From an uncultured Flavobacteriaceae bacterium (GTDB lineage: Bacteria; Bacteroidota; Bacteroidia; Flavobacteriales; Flavobacteriaceae), in NCBI GenBank assembly GCA_937929935.1, contig CALFUL010000026.1, forward strand, positions 1-64,000: 64,000 nucleotides of DNA, read 5' to 3'. Shown piece after piece: positions 52,997 through 61,802 of this stretch (positions are counted from its first letter, which is position 1; every line of letters begins with the position of its first letter). Both the position numbers and the translations under genes were made by a program. The notes under the pieces are model-generated. The model searched no databases, was not told the DNA's origin, and worked only from the letters and a program-made list of their open reading frames with translations.

Positions 52997-53386
52997 TCAA
53001 ACTTTTTGAATATCGCGGTAAAAAGTCAAGCCGTTTTTAAAAGGATCATAAAAAGCAAATTCTTTGGTACCCCATGCCGTTTCACGAATTTGGGTATGCG
53101 CATGAAAAACGCCTTTAGTGGCGAATTCTTCATAAAGTGCTTCAATATTTTGAGTAACAATACGCAGCATGGGTCTATCAACTTCAACGTCCCATTCTAT
53201 GGCATCATGCCATTGTAAATGAATTTCAATTCCGTCTCTCAAAACACCTGCATAAGTGGGGTTTTTTGAGTCGTCAGCAAAACCAATCTTAAAGCCTAAA
53301 CGGTTGACATAAAAAGCTAAGGCTTCCACCACATCTTTTACAGGTAAAACAGGATGAACTTGATGCAAATAACCTTTGTTTGACAT
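52997..53386 (-). CDS. VOC-superfamily (glyoxalase/bleomycin-resistance-like) protein
   Basis: A 129-residue protein of the vicinal oxygen chelate fold: VHPVLPVKDVVEALAFYVNRLGFKIGF at the start, a beta strand with EIHLQWHD (probable metal His), a second half RPMLRIVTQNIEALYEEFATKG, and EFAFYDPFKNGLTFYRD with the final acidic metal-position residues. Some members are dioxygenases, lyases or resistance proteins that sequester drugs; none of these can be picked from sequence. It is convergent with the helicase gene, ending 3 bp after its stop. Confidence 0.88.
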   Translation of the reverse strand: MSNKGYLHQVHPVLPVKDVVEALAFYVNRLGFKIGFADDSKNPTYAGVLRDGIEIHLQWHDAIEWDVEVDRPMLRIVTQNIEALYEEFATKGVFHAHTQIRETAWGTKEFAFYDPFKNGLTFYRDIQKV

Positions 53387-53441
53387 GTAGTAAATTTAGT
53401 TGATTATGTCTAAATTGACAATCCTATTAAAAAACACAACT

Positions 53442-54053
53442 ATGTATATTCCGCCGCATTATAAAAATGAAAATCTCAATGAGATCAAAGAATTCATTAC
53501 GCAGAACAGTTTTGGCATTCTTGTTAATCAGGTTAATGGTAAACCTTGGGCTACACATATTCCTTTAGAATTAGCTATTGATTCGGATGGAAATGATGTT
53601 TTGGAGGGGCATATTGCGAAAGCGAATAAGCAATGGCACTATTTTAAAGAAGATGTGAAAGTACTTTGTATTTTTAATGGGCCGCATAGCTATGTTTCTT
53701 CTTCGTGGTATACCGAAGAAGAAGTACCTACCTGGAATTATATTGCTGTGCATGTGTACGGCACTATAAAAATTGTAGAAGAAGCGGCTGTTTTAGACGC
53801 GCTTAACAAGCTGGTTGATAAATATGAACAAGCATCAAAAAAACCTATTTCACTGCATTCTTTATCGCCTCAAACCATGCGCCAAATTAAGGGCATTGTT
53901 GGGTTTCAAATAAAAATAGAAGATATTCAAGCTACGTATAAATTATCGCAAGGCAGGGCGCATGACCACCCTGAAATTATTGCAGAACTTGAGGAAACTA
54001 AAAACCCAGGTAGCATAGCTATAGCAAAATGCATGCGTGATAAGCAACCCTAA
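53442..54053 (+). CDS. PaiB-family FMN-binding protein
   Basis: A 203-residue protein of the FMN-binding negative transcriptional regulator (PaiB) family: MYIPPHYKNENL at the start, FGILVNQVNGKPWATHIPLEL, a phosphate-contact region GHIAKANKQW, VPTWNYIAVHVYG and IKGIVGFQIKIEDI...KLSQGR. Bacillus PaiB affects sporulation and protease genes, but the flavobacterial members are not characterised. I choose the ATG at 53442; the frame's earlier ATG codons lack the family start. It is followed after 12 bp by the TfoX-like gene. Confidence 0.88.
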   Translation: MYIPPHYKNENLNEIKEFITQNSFGILVNQVNGKPWATHIPLELAIDSDGNDVLEGHIAKANKQWHYFKEDVKVLCIFNGPHSYVSSSWYTEEEVPTWNYIAVHVYGTIKIVEEAAVLDALNKLVDKYEQASKKPISLHSLSPQTMRQIKGIVGFQIKIEDIQATYKLSQGRAHDHPEIIAELEETKNPGSIAIAKCMRDKQP

Positions 54054-54065
54054 AAAATCATAAAA

Positions 54066-54434
54066 ATGGCATATGATGAACACTTGGCTGATCGGGCAAG
54101 ACAATTCTTAAAAGAGCAATCAGTTTCTTATAAAGAGAAAAAGATGATGGGCGGTCTTTGTTTTATGGTTGATGATAAAATGTGTTTTGGAATGCATGTT
54201 GACAAAAACTCAAATTCTTCTTTACTTATGGCCCGTATAGGGCTTGAAAGTTATGATGCTGCTTTACAAAGAGAACACTGCAGTGAAATGACCTTTACAG
54301 GCCGTAAAATGAAAGGCTTTGTTTTTGTATGCGAAGAAGGTATAGATTTAGATAAAGACCTTAATTTCTGGCTTCAGCTTTGTCTGAATTACAATCCGCA
54401 TGCGAAACGAAGTAGCAAAAAGGCAAAAAAATAA
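54066..54434 (+). CDS. TfoX N-terminal-domain protein
   Basis: A 122-residue protein related to the N-terminal domain of TfoX/Sxy: MAYDEHLADRARQFL, EKKMMGGLCFMVDDKMCFGM and MTFTGRKMKGFVFV. The C-terminus is a basic tail (KRSSKKAKK). Full-length TfoX regulates competence in gamma-proteobacteria; in Bacteroidota the stand-alone N-terminal domain has no assigned role. It lies 12 bp after the PaiB-family gene and is probably co-transcribed. Confidence 0.87.
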   Translation: MAYDEHLADRARQFLKEQSVSYKEKKMMGGLCFMVDDKMCFGMHVDKNSNSSLLMARIGLESYDAALQREHCSEMTFTGRKMKGFVFVCEEGIDLDKDLNFWLQLCLNYNPHAKRSSKKAKK

Positions 54435-54568
54435 GTCATAGCCAATAATTCAAATCAAACTTCGTGTATACTAAAAGGTAAAAATTATCGTTAGCATAGT
54501 CGGTTTAATCGTTAAACAACAGCTTTTGACGTTATAAGCTCAAATTTTACTAACTAAAATATTTTATC

Positions 54569-55210
54569 ATGAAATCTAAAAATAGCATAAAACTACTCGC
54601 AGTTCTTACGTTACTTTTTACTTTTAGTGCTGCTCAAGCACAATTCTCTTTCGGACAATTTGACGATATCGAGAGTTTAAAAGAAACGCCCTTATTGGTG
54701 GTGTTAGAAACTCCAAATCAAAAGAAGGTGAAAAAGCTTGAAAAGAAGAACCCTGAAGAATTGAAAAATTATTTAGCTTCAATTGAAGGCAAAAACAAAG
54801 CTTTGAAATCAACATTTACAAATGCCTGGAGAATTTCAGACAATATCAAATTTGTAACTGAAGAAGAATTAAGCACATATGACATGAAAGAAAATCATGG
54901 TAAATATGCGTACTTAACTTCAGAAGTATATGATAAAGTAAAATGGAAAGATAGCAAGTCAGGTTATTTGGCCTATACCAACTACTCTATTTTCATATTA
55001 GGTGACTTCACGCCTTTATATACAAAAAGATATGCGTCTGAGTATTCGCCTAAATCTATCTTAGATTCAAGCGATATGCAACTTGCTTTTACTCAAATGC
55101 AATCAAAAGTAAAGTTTAAAGAAACTCAAGTAGCAAAAAGAGAAGCGATACGTTCACTTAAAAAAGATATCAAAACAACCAAGAGTTCTTTTTCAGAAGA
55201 TAATGAATAG
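54569..55210 (+). CDS. Secreted protein of unknown function
   Basis: A 213-residue exported protein with a clear signal peptide (MKSKNSIKLLAVLTLLFTFSAAQAQ). The mature part is charged, with LLVVLETPNQKKVKKLEKK, EELSTYDMKENHGKYAYLTSEVYDKVKWKDS and FILGDFTPLYTKRYASEY, and looks mixed alpha/beta. I do not recognise a family. It is single, has no close neighbour on its strand, and is followed by a strong terminator. Confidence 0.78.
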   Translation: MKSKNSIKLLAVLTLLFTFSAAQAQFSFGQFDDIESLKETPLLVVLETPNQKKVKKLEKKNPEELKNYLASIEGKNKALKSTFTNAWRISDNIKFVTEEELSTYDMKENHGKYAYLTSEVYDKVKWKDSKSGYLAYTNYSIFILGDFTPLYTKRYASEYSPKSILDSSDMQLAFTQMQSKVKFKETQVAKREAIRSLKKDIKTTKSSFSEDNE

Positions 55211-55232
55211 TTAATCTATTTATAAAAAAAGT

Positions 55233-55266
55233 AAAGGGAAGTGAGTTAACTCACTTCCCTTTTTTG
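55233..55266 (+). terminator. Rho-independent terminator
   Basis: A perfect 15-bp palindrome (55233-55247 with 55248-55262, centred on GTTAAC) is followed by a run of T. It begins 23 bp after the stop of the secreted-protein gene. The length of the perfect stem makes it one of the strongest hairpins in the window. Confidence 0.88.
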
Positions 55267-55482
55267 TTTACCTCTTTTCTATTACCTGCCAAGTAGCTGA
55301 CTTCTTTTTCTTCTTCTCAGCAAACCAAAAATGCAGTTTACAATTCGGTCATAAAAAATAACAACTCAGTAAGATGTATTTAAAAAAGCATAAATGAGTT
55401 CGCATCTTTGATTCATCATTAACAAAATATTTATAATCACCAGCTTTCTGAAATCACAGGAATGCATTAAAACCTATTCATC

Positions 55483-55902
55483 ATGAAAAAATTAGCATTA
55501 GTATTAGTCTTCGCTTTAATCACATTCACAAGCAAAGCACAAGAATCAGAAGGAGCAACAATAACTGTAGTTGTTGAAAACGTACTCTCCAATCAAGGAA
55601 CTATTCTAGCAGGCTTACATACCTCAGAAACCTTTATGAAAGCAGAAGGCGTTTCAGATGCCTTTGTACCCGCTGCCGCTGGTGAAGTCAAATTTACTTT
55701 TGAAAACGTTGCTCCGGGCACCTTCGCATTATTGATCTTGCACGATGCTAACGACAACTTACAAATGGATATGGAGCCTAACGGCATGCCCAAAGAAAGC
55801 TATGGTACTTCAGGAACCATGAACATGTATGGTCCACCAACTTTTGAAAGTGCCAAGTTCGAGGTTACCAAAGAAGATCAAGAAATTAGAATTAGAATGT
55901 AA
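55483..55902 (+). CDS. DUF2141-family secreted protein
   Basis: A 139-residue exported protein (signal peptide MKKLALVLVFALITFTSKAQ). The fold segments ITVVVENVLSNQGTILAGLH, GEVKFTFENVAPGTFALLILHDANDN and MEPNGMPKESYGTSG match DUF2141, a small beta-sandwich family common in Bacteroidota and Proteobacteria. Function unknown; the HDANDNLQMD region may bind calcium. It is followed by a terminator and then by oxyR. Confidence 0.9.
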   Translation: MKKLALVLVFALITFTSKAQESEGATITVVVENVLSNQGTILAGLHTSETFMKAEGVSDAFVPAAAGEVKFTFENVAPGTFALLILHDANDNLQMDMEPNGMPKESYGTSGTMNMYGPPTFESAKFEVTKEDQEIRIRM

Positions 55903-55932
55903 ATCATTTATTCATCAATCAAAATTCAGAAG

Positions 55933-55958
55933 ACCCGCCAAATGGCGGGTTTTTTATT
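55933..55958 (+). terminator. Rho-independent terminator after the DUF2141 gene
   Basis: ACCCGCCA pairs with TGGCGGGT across a 2-base loop, followed by TTTTTTATTTT. It lies 30 bp after the stop codon and separates the DUF2141 gene from oxyR. Confidence 0.85.
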
Positions 55959-56022
55959 TTCGACACTTTAGTATAAATTTTATTGATAGAATTTTATATT
56001 TTTATCGATCAAAACTATTTCA

Positions 56023-56964
56023 ATGACTATTACCCAATTACAGTATGTACTCGCCGTGGCCGAGTATCGCAATTTTACTTTAGCAGCGCAAAAAAGTTTT
56101 GTGACCCAACCAACCTTGAGTATGCAAGTGCAAAAGCTTGAAGACGAGTTAAGTGTACAAATTTTCGATCGTGGTAAGAAACCTATTGGTATTACTGAAG
56201 TGGGTCAAAAAATAGTGACACAGGCCAAAAATATAGTGAATGAAGCGAACAGAATAAAAGACATTGTTGACCAAGATAAAGGCTTTATTGGGGGCGAATT
56301 TGTTTTAGGGATTATACCCACAATTATGCCGACTTTACTGCCCATGTTTTTAAAAACATTTATTACCAAATACCCCAAGGTAAATTTGATTATCAAAGAA
56401 CAGTCAACTGAACAACTTATTCGTAATCTTCAAGAAGGCCATATTGATGCCGCCATTGCTGCTACGCCTCTAGAAATAGAATTTATTAAAGAAAAACCGC
56501 TTTATTATGAGCCTTTTGTGGGTTATGTACCTTCAACGCATCGTTTGCGTAACTTTAATAAACTAACCCCTGAAGACCTCAATGTTTCTGATATCTTATT
56601 GTTGCAAGACGGGCACTGCTTTAGAGACGGTGTTATCAATCTTTGTTCAGCCCATAAAGATGTATCGAGTGAACATTTTCAATTGCAAAGTGGCAGTTTT
56701 GAAACCCTAGTTAATTTAGCAGATGAAGACTTAGGCATGACCCTACTGCCCTACTTAAATACTTTAGAATTAGATGAGGGCAAAAAGAAGAACTTAAAAT
56801 ACTTTGAAGATCCGTCGCCTGCACGAGAGGTCAGTTTGATTTATCATAAAAGCAAGTTGAAAATTCAAATAACCGAGGCGCTAAGTGATGTAATTTCAGG
56901 CGTTGTAAGGGGTGCGATTAAATTTCAAGATGTGAAAATTATAAGTCCTATTAACCAAAAATAG
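56023..56964 (+). CDS. oxyR: LysR-family hydrogen-peroxide-sensing regulator OxyR
   Basis: A 313-residue regulator. The N-terminal winged helix has ITQLQYVLAVAEYRNFTLAAQKSFVTQPTLS in pieces; the effector domain carries the redox pair in the OxyR context, GHCFRDGVINLC, with Cys near residues 197 and 206, equivalent to C199/C208 of E. coli OxyR. Oxidation of this pair would activate transcription of peroxide defence genes. No catalase or peroxidase gene is adjacent in this window. The upstream 70 bp are AT-rich with GATAG and CTAT elements; an autoregulatory site is possible but not established. Confidence 0.93.
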   Translation: MTITQLQYVLAVAEYRNFTLAAQKSFVTQPTLSMQVQKLEDELSVQIFDRGKKPIGITEVGQKIVTQAKNIVNEANRIKDIVDQDKGFIGGEFVLGIIPTIMPTLLPMFLKTFITKYPKVNLIIKEQSTEQLIRNLQEGHIDAAIAATPLEIEFIKEKPLYYEPFVGYVPSTHRLRNFNKLTPEDLNVSDILLLQDGHCFRDGVINLCSAHKDVSSEHFQLQSGSFETLVNLADEDLGMTLLPYLNTLELDEGKKKNLKYFEDPSPAREVSLIYHKSKLKIQITEALSDVISGVVRGAIKFQDVKIISPINQK

Positions 56965-56996
56965 AAATCCCCGCCAGTTGGCAGGGATTTCTTTTA
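56965..56996. terminator. Bidirectional terminator between oxyR and the small minus-strand gene
   Basis: AAATCCCCGCC pairs with GGCAGGGATTT across AGTT with a single mismatch; the right side runs into CTTTTA. It directly follows the oxyR stop codon and directly precedes (on the other strand, follows) the stop codon of the 65-residue gene. Confidence 0.75.
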
Positions 56997-57191
56997 TGCT
57001 TTTAAATAAATTAAACTCATTTTTAATTCTGGTTTATCAGTTGTAAACTGCTGTAGCCATAATTTTAGTTCTTCAATTTCATGTGGTAATAGCTTTGAAA
57101 TTGCTTTTTGAACTTCTTTGCAAAATAGTTTCGCATCGAAACTTACTTTTTTTAGTACTGTTTTGGAATACTCAAGCATTGCTCTTGCCAT
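56994..57191 (-). CDS. Small conserved protein of unknown function
   Basis: A 65-residue soluble protein, MARAMLEYSKTVLKKVSFD at the start, then FCKEVQKAISKLLPHEIEELKLWLQ and a PELKMSLIYLKA end. I recall near-identical start and LLP-EIEEL motifs in small proteins of other Flavobacteriaceae, which supports a real gene despite its size, but no function is known. It is convergent with oxyR and they share a terminator. Helix-rich and moderately basic; a role as a small regulator is possible. Confidence 0.72.
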   Translation of the reverse strand: MARAMLEYSKTVLKKVSFDAKLFCKEVQKAISKLLPHEIEELKLWLQQFTTDKPELKMSLIYLKA

Positions 57192-57351
57192 ATTTCAATA
57201 TGTTTAAGTAATTTGGTTTTTAATGCAATAAATACATCATAAAGTTAAACAAAAAAGTATATTAGTTATTGCACCTATTTTGTTAAATATTAGATAATTT
57301 TATGCTTTAATTCATTTTTCATTGATATTGTTATATACTGCTGTAAATCAA

Positions 57352-58614
57352 ATGTTTAAATATATTTTTATTTTTTCAACCTGCTTCTTAATTGGCTGTT
57401 CTAGCCCAAAGAAAGTTGTGCAAAAAAACATTGAAAAATACTTATTATCAGACCTTTACGAAAATCAATTTACAGGATTCGTAGTTTTCGACCCTGAAAA
57501 AAAAGATATGTTGTATAATTTTAACGGCGAAAGGTATTTTACCCCTGCGAGCAATACTAAAATCGTCACCTTATACAGTGCGCTTACCTACTTACCTGAA
57601 AACATTCCTGCACTGAAATATCAACACCAAAATGACACCCTTTATATAGAAGGTACGGGCGACCCGACGCTTTTACACCCGTATTTTGAAGACAATAAAA
57701 CGATTGATTTTTTAAAGGATTATCAAAATATCGTCCTATCAACTGCTAATTTTCAAGACGATAAATTCGGACCAGGCTGGGCTTGGGAAGATTACCAATA
57801 TTATTTTCAGCCTGAAAAAGGGGCACTTCCGCTTTACGGAAATAGTGTACGTATGATGCCGCAACCAGACTATCCTGTTTCGCCTTCAATTTTTAAGGAT
57901 AGCGTACTACCTCATCACTCTAAACAAAATAGAAGCCTAGAGAAAAATACCTTCTTTTATCAGAAAGACCGGAATGACACTTTAGAAGTTCCGTTTAAAA
58001 CCAGTCTTCAATTAACGCAAAGGCTTTTGGCAACGGAATTAAATAAGAATGTAAGGGTTACACAAAATGCGATAGAGGGCGAGAAAAAGACCTTTTATGG
58101 TATTGAAACCGATACGGTTTATAAAAGAATGATGCTTGAAAGTGACAATTTTTTGGCGGATCAACTGCTGCTAATCATTTCTTCTGAGCTTTTTGAAAAC
58201 TTGAATAGCCGTGACGTTATTGATCACATCCTCAAAAACAATTTGGCTGATCTCAAACAAGAACCCCGTTGGGTTGATGGCTCAGGTTTATCACGTTACA
58301 ATTTGTTTACGCCCTTGTCTTTGGTTCAAGTGTTAGACAAATTATATGTTGACATACCCAGAGAACGTTTGTTTGAATTTTTCCCTGTGGGTGGCGAAGA
58401 TTATTTAGATGGATGGTATGCTGGTAACCCAAAACCCTATCTATTTGCAAAAACAGGCAGTGTAGGCAACAATCACAACATTAGTGGCTACTTAATCACC
58501 AATTCAGGTAAGACATTGATTTTCAGCTTCATGAATAATCATTTTAGAGCATCTTCATCAGAAATCAAAAAAAGAATGCAAGCTGTTTTTGAAGAAATTC
58601 GCGATAGATATTAA
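57352..58614 (+). CDS. dacB: D-alanyl-D-alanine carboxypeptidase/endopeptidase, PBP4 type (peptidase S13)
   Basis: A 420-residue exported lipoprotein (lipobox FLIGCSSP) of peptidase family S13. The active-site motifs are the S-x-x-K in ASNTK near residue 66, S-x-N in ESDNF, and KTG in AKTGSVGNN near 366. WVDGSGLSRYNLFTPLSLV is another family block. Such enzymes trim or open peptidoglycan stem peptides. It is shorter than E. coli PBP4, lacking part of the insert domains, as in other Bacteroidota. The ATG at 57352 starts the signal peptide. Confidence 0.9.
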   Translation: MFKYIFIFSTCFLIGCSSPKKVVQKNIEKYLLSDLYENQFTGFVVFDPEKKDMLYNFNGERYFTPASNTKIVTLYSALTYLPENIPALKYQHQNDTLYIEGTGDPTLLHPYFEDNKTIDFLKDYQNIVLSTANFQDDKFGPGWAWEDYQYYFQPEKGALPLYGNSVRMMPQPDYPVSPSIFKDSVLPHHSKQNRSLEKNTFFYQKDRNDTLEVPFKTSLQLTQRLLATELNKNVRVTQNAIEGEKKTFYGIETDTVYKRMMLESDNFLADQLLLIISSELFENLNSRDVIDHILKNNLADLKQEPRWVDGSGLSRYNLFTPLSLVQVLDKLYVDIPRERLFEFFPVGGEDYLDGWYAGNPKPYLFAKTGSVGNNHNISGYLITNSGKTLIFSFMNNHFRASSSEIKKRMQAVFEEIRDRY

Positions 58615-58640
58615 ATCTAGGAATTAGGTTGTTGGGTTTT

Positions 58641-59225
58641 CTAACCAAACAATTTATACAATGCGGCATGCTGAAGTAACATAATAGTCTTGGCATCTTT
58701 GATTTCGCCATCAACAATCATTTTTAAGGCATCTTCAAAATCAAATTCTAAAACTTCAATATTTTCTGTTTCATTTTCGGCACCGCCACCAGACCCAACT
58801 TTCATTCGCTCTTCATATTCGCCAAGAAAAAAATAGAGAATTTCAGTTACCGATCCGGGCGACATGTAACATTCAAATATTTTTCGAACATCATTGACTT
58901 TGTAGCCTGTCTCCTCTTCTACTTCTTTACGTATACAATCTTCGGGGTTATCGCCATCTAAGAGTCCGGCGCAGGCTTCTATCATCATTCCGTCTTCATT
59001 GCCATTCACATAAGTGGGCAATCTAAATTGCCGCGTTAGTACTACAGTGCGCTTACCTTTATTATACAACAAAATAGCAGCACCATTACCTCGATCATAG
59101 GCCTCGCGCTCTTGGGTTTCCCAATTTCCATCTTCTTTTTGGTACTCAAATTTGAATTTATTCAGTGTATACCAATTGTCAGATAAAACTACTTTTTCAA
59201 TGTTTTTAATAGTTCCGTTTTTCAA
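58641..59225 (-). CDS. NUDIX hydrolase, GDP-mannose pyrophosphatase-like
   Basis: A 194-residue NUDIX protein. The Nudix box GLLDGDNPEDCIRKEVEEETGY matches G-x5-E-x7-R-E-x2-E-E-x-G with the first glutamate position as E in PEDC. Preceding segments AILLYNKGKRTVVLTRQFRLPTY and the later ECYMSPGSVTEILYFFLGEY resemble NudK/ADP-sugar pyrophosphatases, which hydrolyse GDP-mannose or ADP-ribose. The final substrate cannot be fixed by sequence. A TATCTTTA element lies upstream near 59245. Confidence 0.88.
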   Translation of the reverse strand: MKNGTIKNIEKVVLSDNWYTLNKFKFEYQKEDGNWETQEREAYDRGNGAAILLYNKGKRTVVLTRQFRLPTYVNGNEDGMMIEACAGLLDGDNPEDCIRKEVEEETGYKVNDVRKIFECYMSPGSVTEILYFFLGEYEERMKVGSGGGAENETENIEVLEFDFEDALKMIVDGEIKDAKTIMLLQHAALYKLFG

Positions 59226-59329
59226 TTTTTAATTTTCTTTGATTATCTTTTAAAGATATACTAATTAAATGCATATTGTTTGACATATCAGTATATGCAA
59301 TTTCATACAAAAATCTAAATGTAAGGCTT

Positions 59330-60907
59330 ATGAACAAATTAATTTTTATTCCGATTTTGGCATTTTTTTTATGTTTAGGCTGCAAACCAAAAGAAGCAAA
59401 ACAAGAATTAGGTAGCGACTATGTGCCGCGTATTGCGATTGCAGGAATAGGCATTGAATCGAGCACCTTCTCCCCTGCTCAAACCCATGAAGAAGCATTT
59501 CATGCCCGTATTGGCGATTCTATTTTTAATCGATATCCTTTTTTTAATAAAGAAACAGCCATTCGAAATCGAGCCGAATGGATTCCTACTTTATTAGGAA
59601 AATCGCTACCTGGTGGTATTGTAACAAAAGAGGCGTATGAGTCAATGGTGGCTAAAACGTTGAAAATGTTGAAAGACAGTGGACCCTATGACGGACTCTG
59701 GTTTGATATTCACGGTGCGATGAGCGTGGTTGGCGTTGAAGATGCTGAAGGCGATTTAATCCAAAGAATTCGAGAAGTAATCGGAACCGATGTTTTGATT
59801 TCTACTTCGATGGATTTACATGGAAATGTTTCTAAGCGCTTAGCCGAACATTCTGATTTGATTACCTGCTATCGCATGGCGCCTCATGAAGATGCGCTAG
59901 AATCAAAGGCACGTTCAATTACCAACTTATTAGACCGTTTAGAAAGCGGAAAAGGAAAACCCAAATACAAAGCTTGGGTGCCTGTGCCCATTCTATTACC
60001 AGGAGAAAAAACAAGCACACGTATTGAACCCGGTAAAAGTTTATATGCCCAAATACCTGACGTAGAAAAGATGGAAGGAGTTATCGACGCTGCGATTTGG
60101 ATTGGCTATGCTTGGGCAGATGAAGCTCGCAATCATGCAGTGGTCATGGTTACTGGCGATGATAAAGAACAAGTTAGCGCTGGAGCAGAAAAGTTAGCCA
60201 ATGCATTTTGGAATGTTCGCCAAGAATTTGAATTTGTAGCCCCAGTAGCTACTTTAGACGAAAGTCTAAAAATGGCACTAGCGCACAAAGAACAACCATT
60301 TATCATCAGTGATATGGGCGACAACCCAACTGCGGGTGGCGCAGGCGATGTCACTTGGACCTTGCAAAAGCTCTTGGCTCAAAATGAATTCAAATCTGAA
60401 AACGGACCTTCATTGATTTATGCTTCCATTCCCGGACCTGAATTAATTGAAGAAGCATTAAAAGTAGGCGTTGGCGGAACGGTATCTTCTTTGGCAGGTG
60501 CACTAGTAGATGATCGATTTGCCCCTCCGCTAAAATTAACCGGAACCATCACTGCCATCAAAAAAGGAGATCGTGATGCTGAGGTAGAAGTTGTAGTTAA
60601 AATAGGAAGTATTAGTGTCATCGTAACCAAAAAACGCAAACCCTATCACACCGAAAAAGACTTTACTGATTTAGATTTAAATCCTCGTGAAGCAGCTATT
60701 GTTGTGGTAAAAATTGGGTACCTGGTACCGGAGTTATATGATATGCGAAAAGGCTGGATCATGGCATTAACCCCTGGCGGTGTTGACCAAGATTTAGAAC
60801 GTTTAGGGTACAAAAAAATCAAGAGACCTATGTTTCCATTAGATGCTGATATGAAAGATCCCGATTTGAGTGCAAGATTGCTTCGAGCCTCAGATAAGTT
60901 GCAGTAA
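59330..60907 (+). CDS. M81-family metallopeptidase-like lipoprotein
   Basis: A 525-residue exported lipoprotein (lipobox LCLGCKPK). The mature part matches the M81/MlrC family: IAIAGIGIESSTFSPAQ, GLWFDIHGAMSV with the metal-binding DxH, STSMDLHGNVS, MAPHEDALES and the late ISDMGDNPTAGGAGD. MlrC homologs include linearised-microcystin hydrolases, but most are of unknown substrate. Choosing the ATG at 59330 places the signal peptide at the N-terminus. It is convergent with the DUF2461 gene, with only 1 bp between stops. Confidence 0.9.
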   Translation: MNKLIFIPILAFFLCLGCKPKEAKQELGSDYVPRIAIAGIGIESSTFSPAQTHEEAFHARIGDSIFNRYPFFNKETAIRNRAEWIPTLLGKSLPGGIVTKEAYESMVAKTLKMLKDSGPYDGLWFDIHGAMSVVGVEDAEGDLIQRIREVIGTDVLISTSMDLHGNVSKRLAEHSDLITCYRMAPHEDALESKARSITNLLDRLESGKGKPKYKAWVPVPILLPGEKTSTRIEPGKSLYAQIPDVEKMEGVIDAAIWIGYAWADEARNHAVVMVTGDDKEQVSAGAEKLANAFWNVRQEFEFVAPVATLDESLKMALAHKEQPFIISDMGDNPTAGGAGDVTWTLQKLLAQNEFKSENGPSLIYASIPGPELIEEALKVGVGGTVSSLAGALVDDRFAPPLKLTGTITAIKKGDRDAEVEVVVKIGSISVIVTKKRKPYHTEKDFTDLDLNPREAAIVVVKIGYLVPELYDMRKGWIMALTPGGVDQDLERLGYKKIKRPMFPLDADMKDPDLSARLLRASDKLQ

Positions 60908-60908
60908 C

Positions 60909-61562
60909 CTAAACCGTAACCGCTTCATTCAAATAGCACCTAAAGGGTAACATTTCTTTATATACCGAAATCAGTTTTTTATCAAAATCTTTTTTGAGTA
61001 CTTCTTTGGTTGAAAACTCTGTGACCACGGCAAAGGTTTTGTTGCGAAGTAATTCAATATGCGGGTGATCTTTAGCAAAACCTTTAGGGGCATTGGTCAA
61101 TTTCACATCTTCATACAAGTTGCCAAAGGTTGTTTTGAAGGACTTCTTATCAAGAATCTTCTGTAATTCTTCGCCATTATAATCGATTGCATCGCGAATG
61201 CTTCGCAATCTTTTTGGGTCGGGTCGCCAGAATCCGCCCGCAAACATTGAGCGTTCGATACCAACTTCAACATAAAAGTCTCCTGTATTGGGGCGTTTGT
61301 CTAAACCGGCCCCAAAATGATCTTTATAAATGGGTTTGTTTGGGTGAAACATCAGGTTATTATTGATACGGTTAATACCTTTTTTACCGGGCGTATCATA
61401 ATAACTGTCATCAAGAGCAGCTAAGGTTTTGTTCATTTCATTTAGCCAACCAATATAATCATCACGCACTTGTTTGTACCATTTGCGGTTGGCATCCATC
61501 CATTCTTTGTTATTGTTCTTTTGAAGTTCTTTGAGAAAATTGATTTGATTTTTGAAGTCCAT
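60909..61562 (-). CDS. DUF2461-family protein
   Basis: A 217-residue soluble protein of the TIGR02453/DUF2461 family: FLKELQKNNNKEWMDANRKWY, MFHPNKPIYKDHFGAGL, VGIERSMFAGGFWRPDPKRL and YNGEELQKIL. The family is widespread in Bacteroidota and has no proven function. A TACCTTTA element is visible upstream of the ATG (about 61590). It converges on the M81 gene with a 1-bp gap between the stop codons. Confidence 0.9.
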   Translation of the reverse strand: MDFKNQINFLKELQKNNNKEWMDANRKWYKQVRDDYIGWLNEMNKTLAALDDSYYDTPGKKGINRINNNLMFHPNKPIYKDHFGAGLDKRPNTGDFYVEVGIERSMFAGGFWRPDPKRLRSIRDAIDYNGEELQKILDKKSFKTTFGNLYEDVKLTNAPKGFAKDHPHIELLRNKTFAVVTEFSTKEVLKKDFDKKLISVYKEMLPFRCYLNEAVTV

Positions 61563-61655
61563 TTGCAGCGATCAATTAAACCTTAAAGGTACTTAACTGA
61601 GGTGCGAACTCCTAAATGATTTTGGTATAGGTGTTTTACTATGATAGTGATGTTG

Positions 61656-61674
61656 TAAGATAATTCATATCTTA
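61656..61674. repeat. Inverted repeat upstream of higBA
   Basis: TAAGATA (61656-61662) and TATCTTA (61668-61674) form a perfect inverted repeat with a 5-bp spacer, in the region before the toxin-antitoxin promoter. Confidence 0.7.
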
Positions 61675-61688
61675 GGTATAATATAGAA

Positions 61689-61710
61689 ATATGCGTACTA
61701 GTACGCATAT
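61689..61710. promoter_or_regulatory. Perfect 22-bp palindrome upstream of higBA
   Basis: ATATGCGTACT at 61689-61699 is the exact reverse complement of AGTACGCATAT at 61700-61710. It lies 45 bp upstream of the -33 element of the toxin-antitoxin promoter. A dimeric DNA-binding protein, possibly the antitoxin or another local regulator, could bind here. The site is palindromic to the last base. Confidence 0.7.
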
Positions 61711-61754
61711 CGAATTGTTGTGCTTAATGCTGAAAATCCATTTTAGCGATTAAA

Positions 61755-61786
61755 TTTGTTTCCTAATAAAGAAACTTATATCTTTA
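61755..61786 (+). promoter_or_regulatory. Promoter of higBA (TTTG-N20-TATCTTTA)
   Basis: TTTG at 61755-61758 is followed, after exactly 20 bases, by TATCTTTA at 61779-61786. This is the Bacteroidota promoter geometry with one mismatch in the -7 element. The ATG of higB is 17 bp further on. Confidence 0.65.
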
Positions 61787-61802
61787 TTGAAACATTAAAT
61801 GA

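Noticed and set aside
55985-56020. OxyR-type ATAG/CTAT operator upstream of oxyR
   Set aside because: ATAG and CTAT occur at the ends but the inner two tetramers and the 7-bp spacing are wrong.
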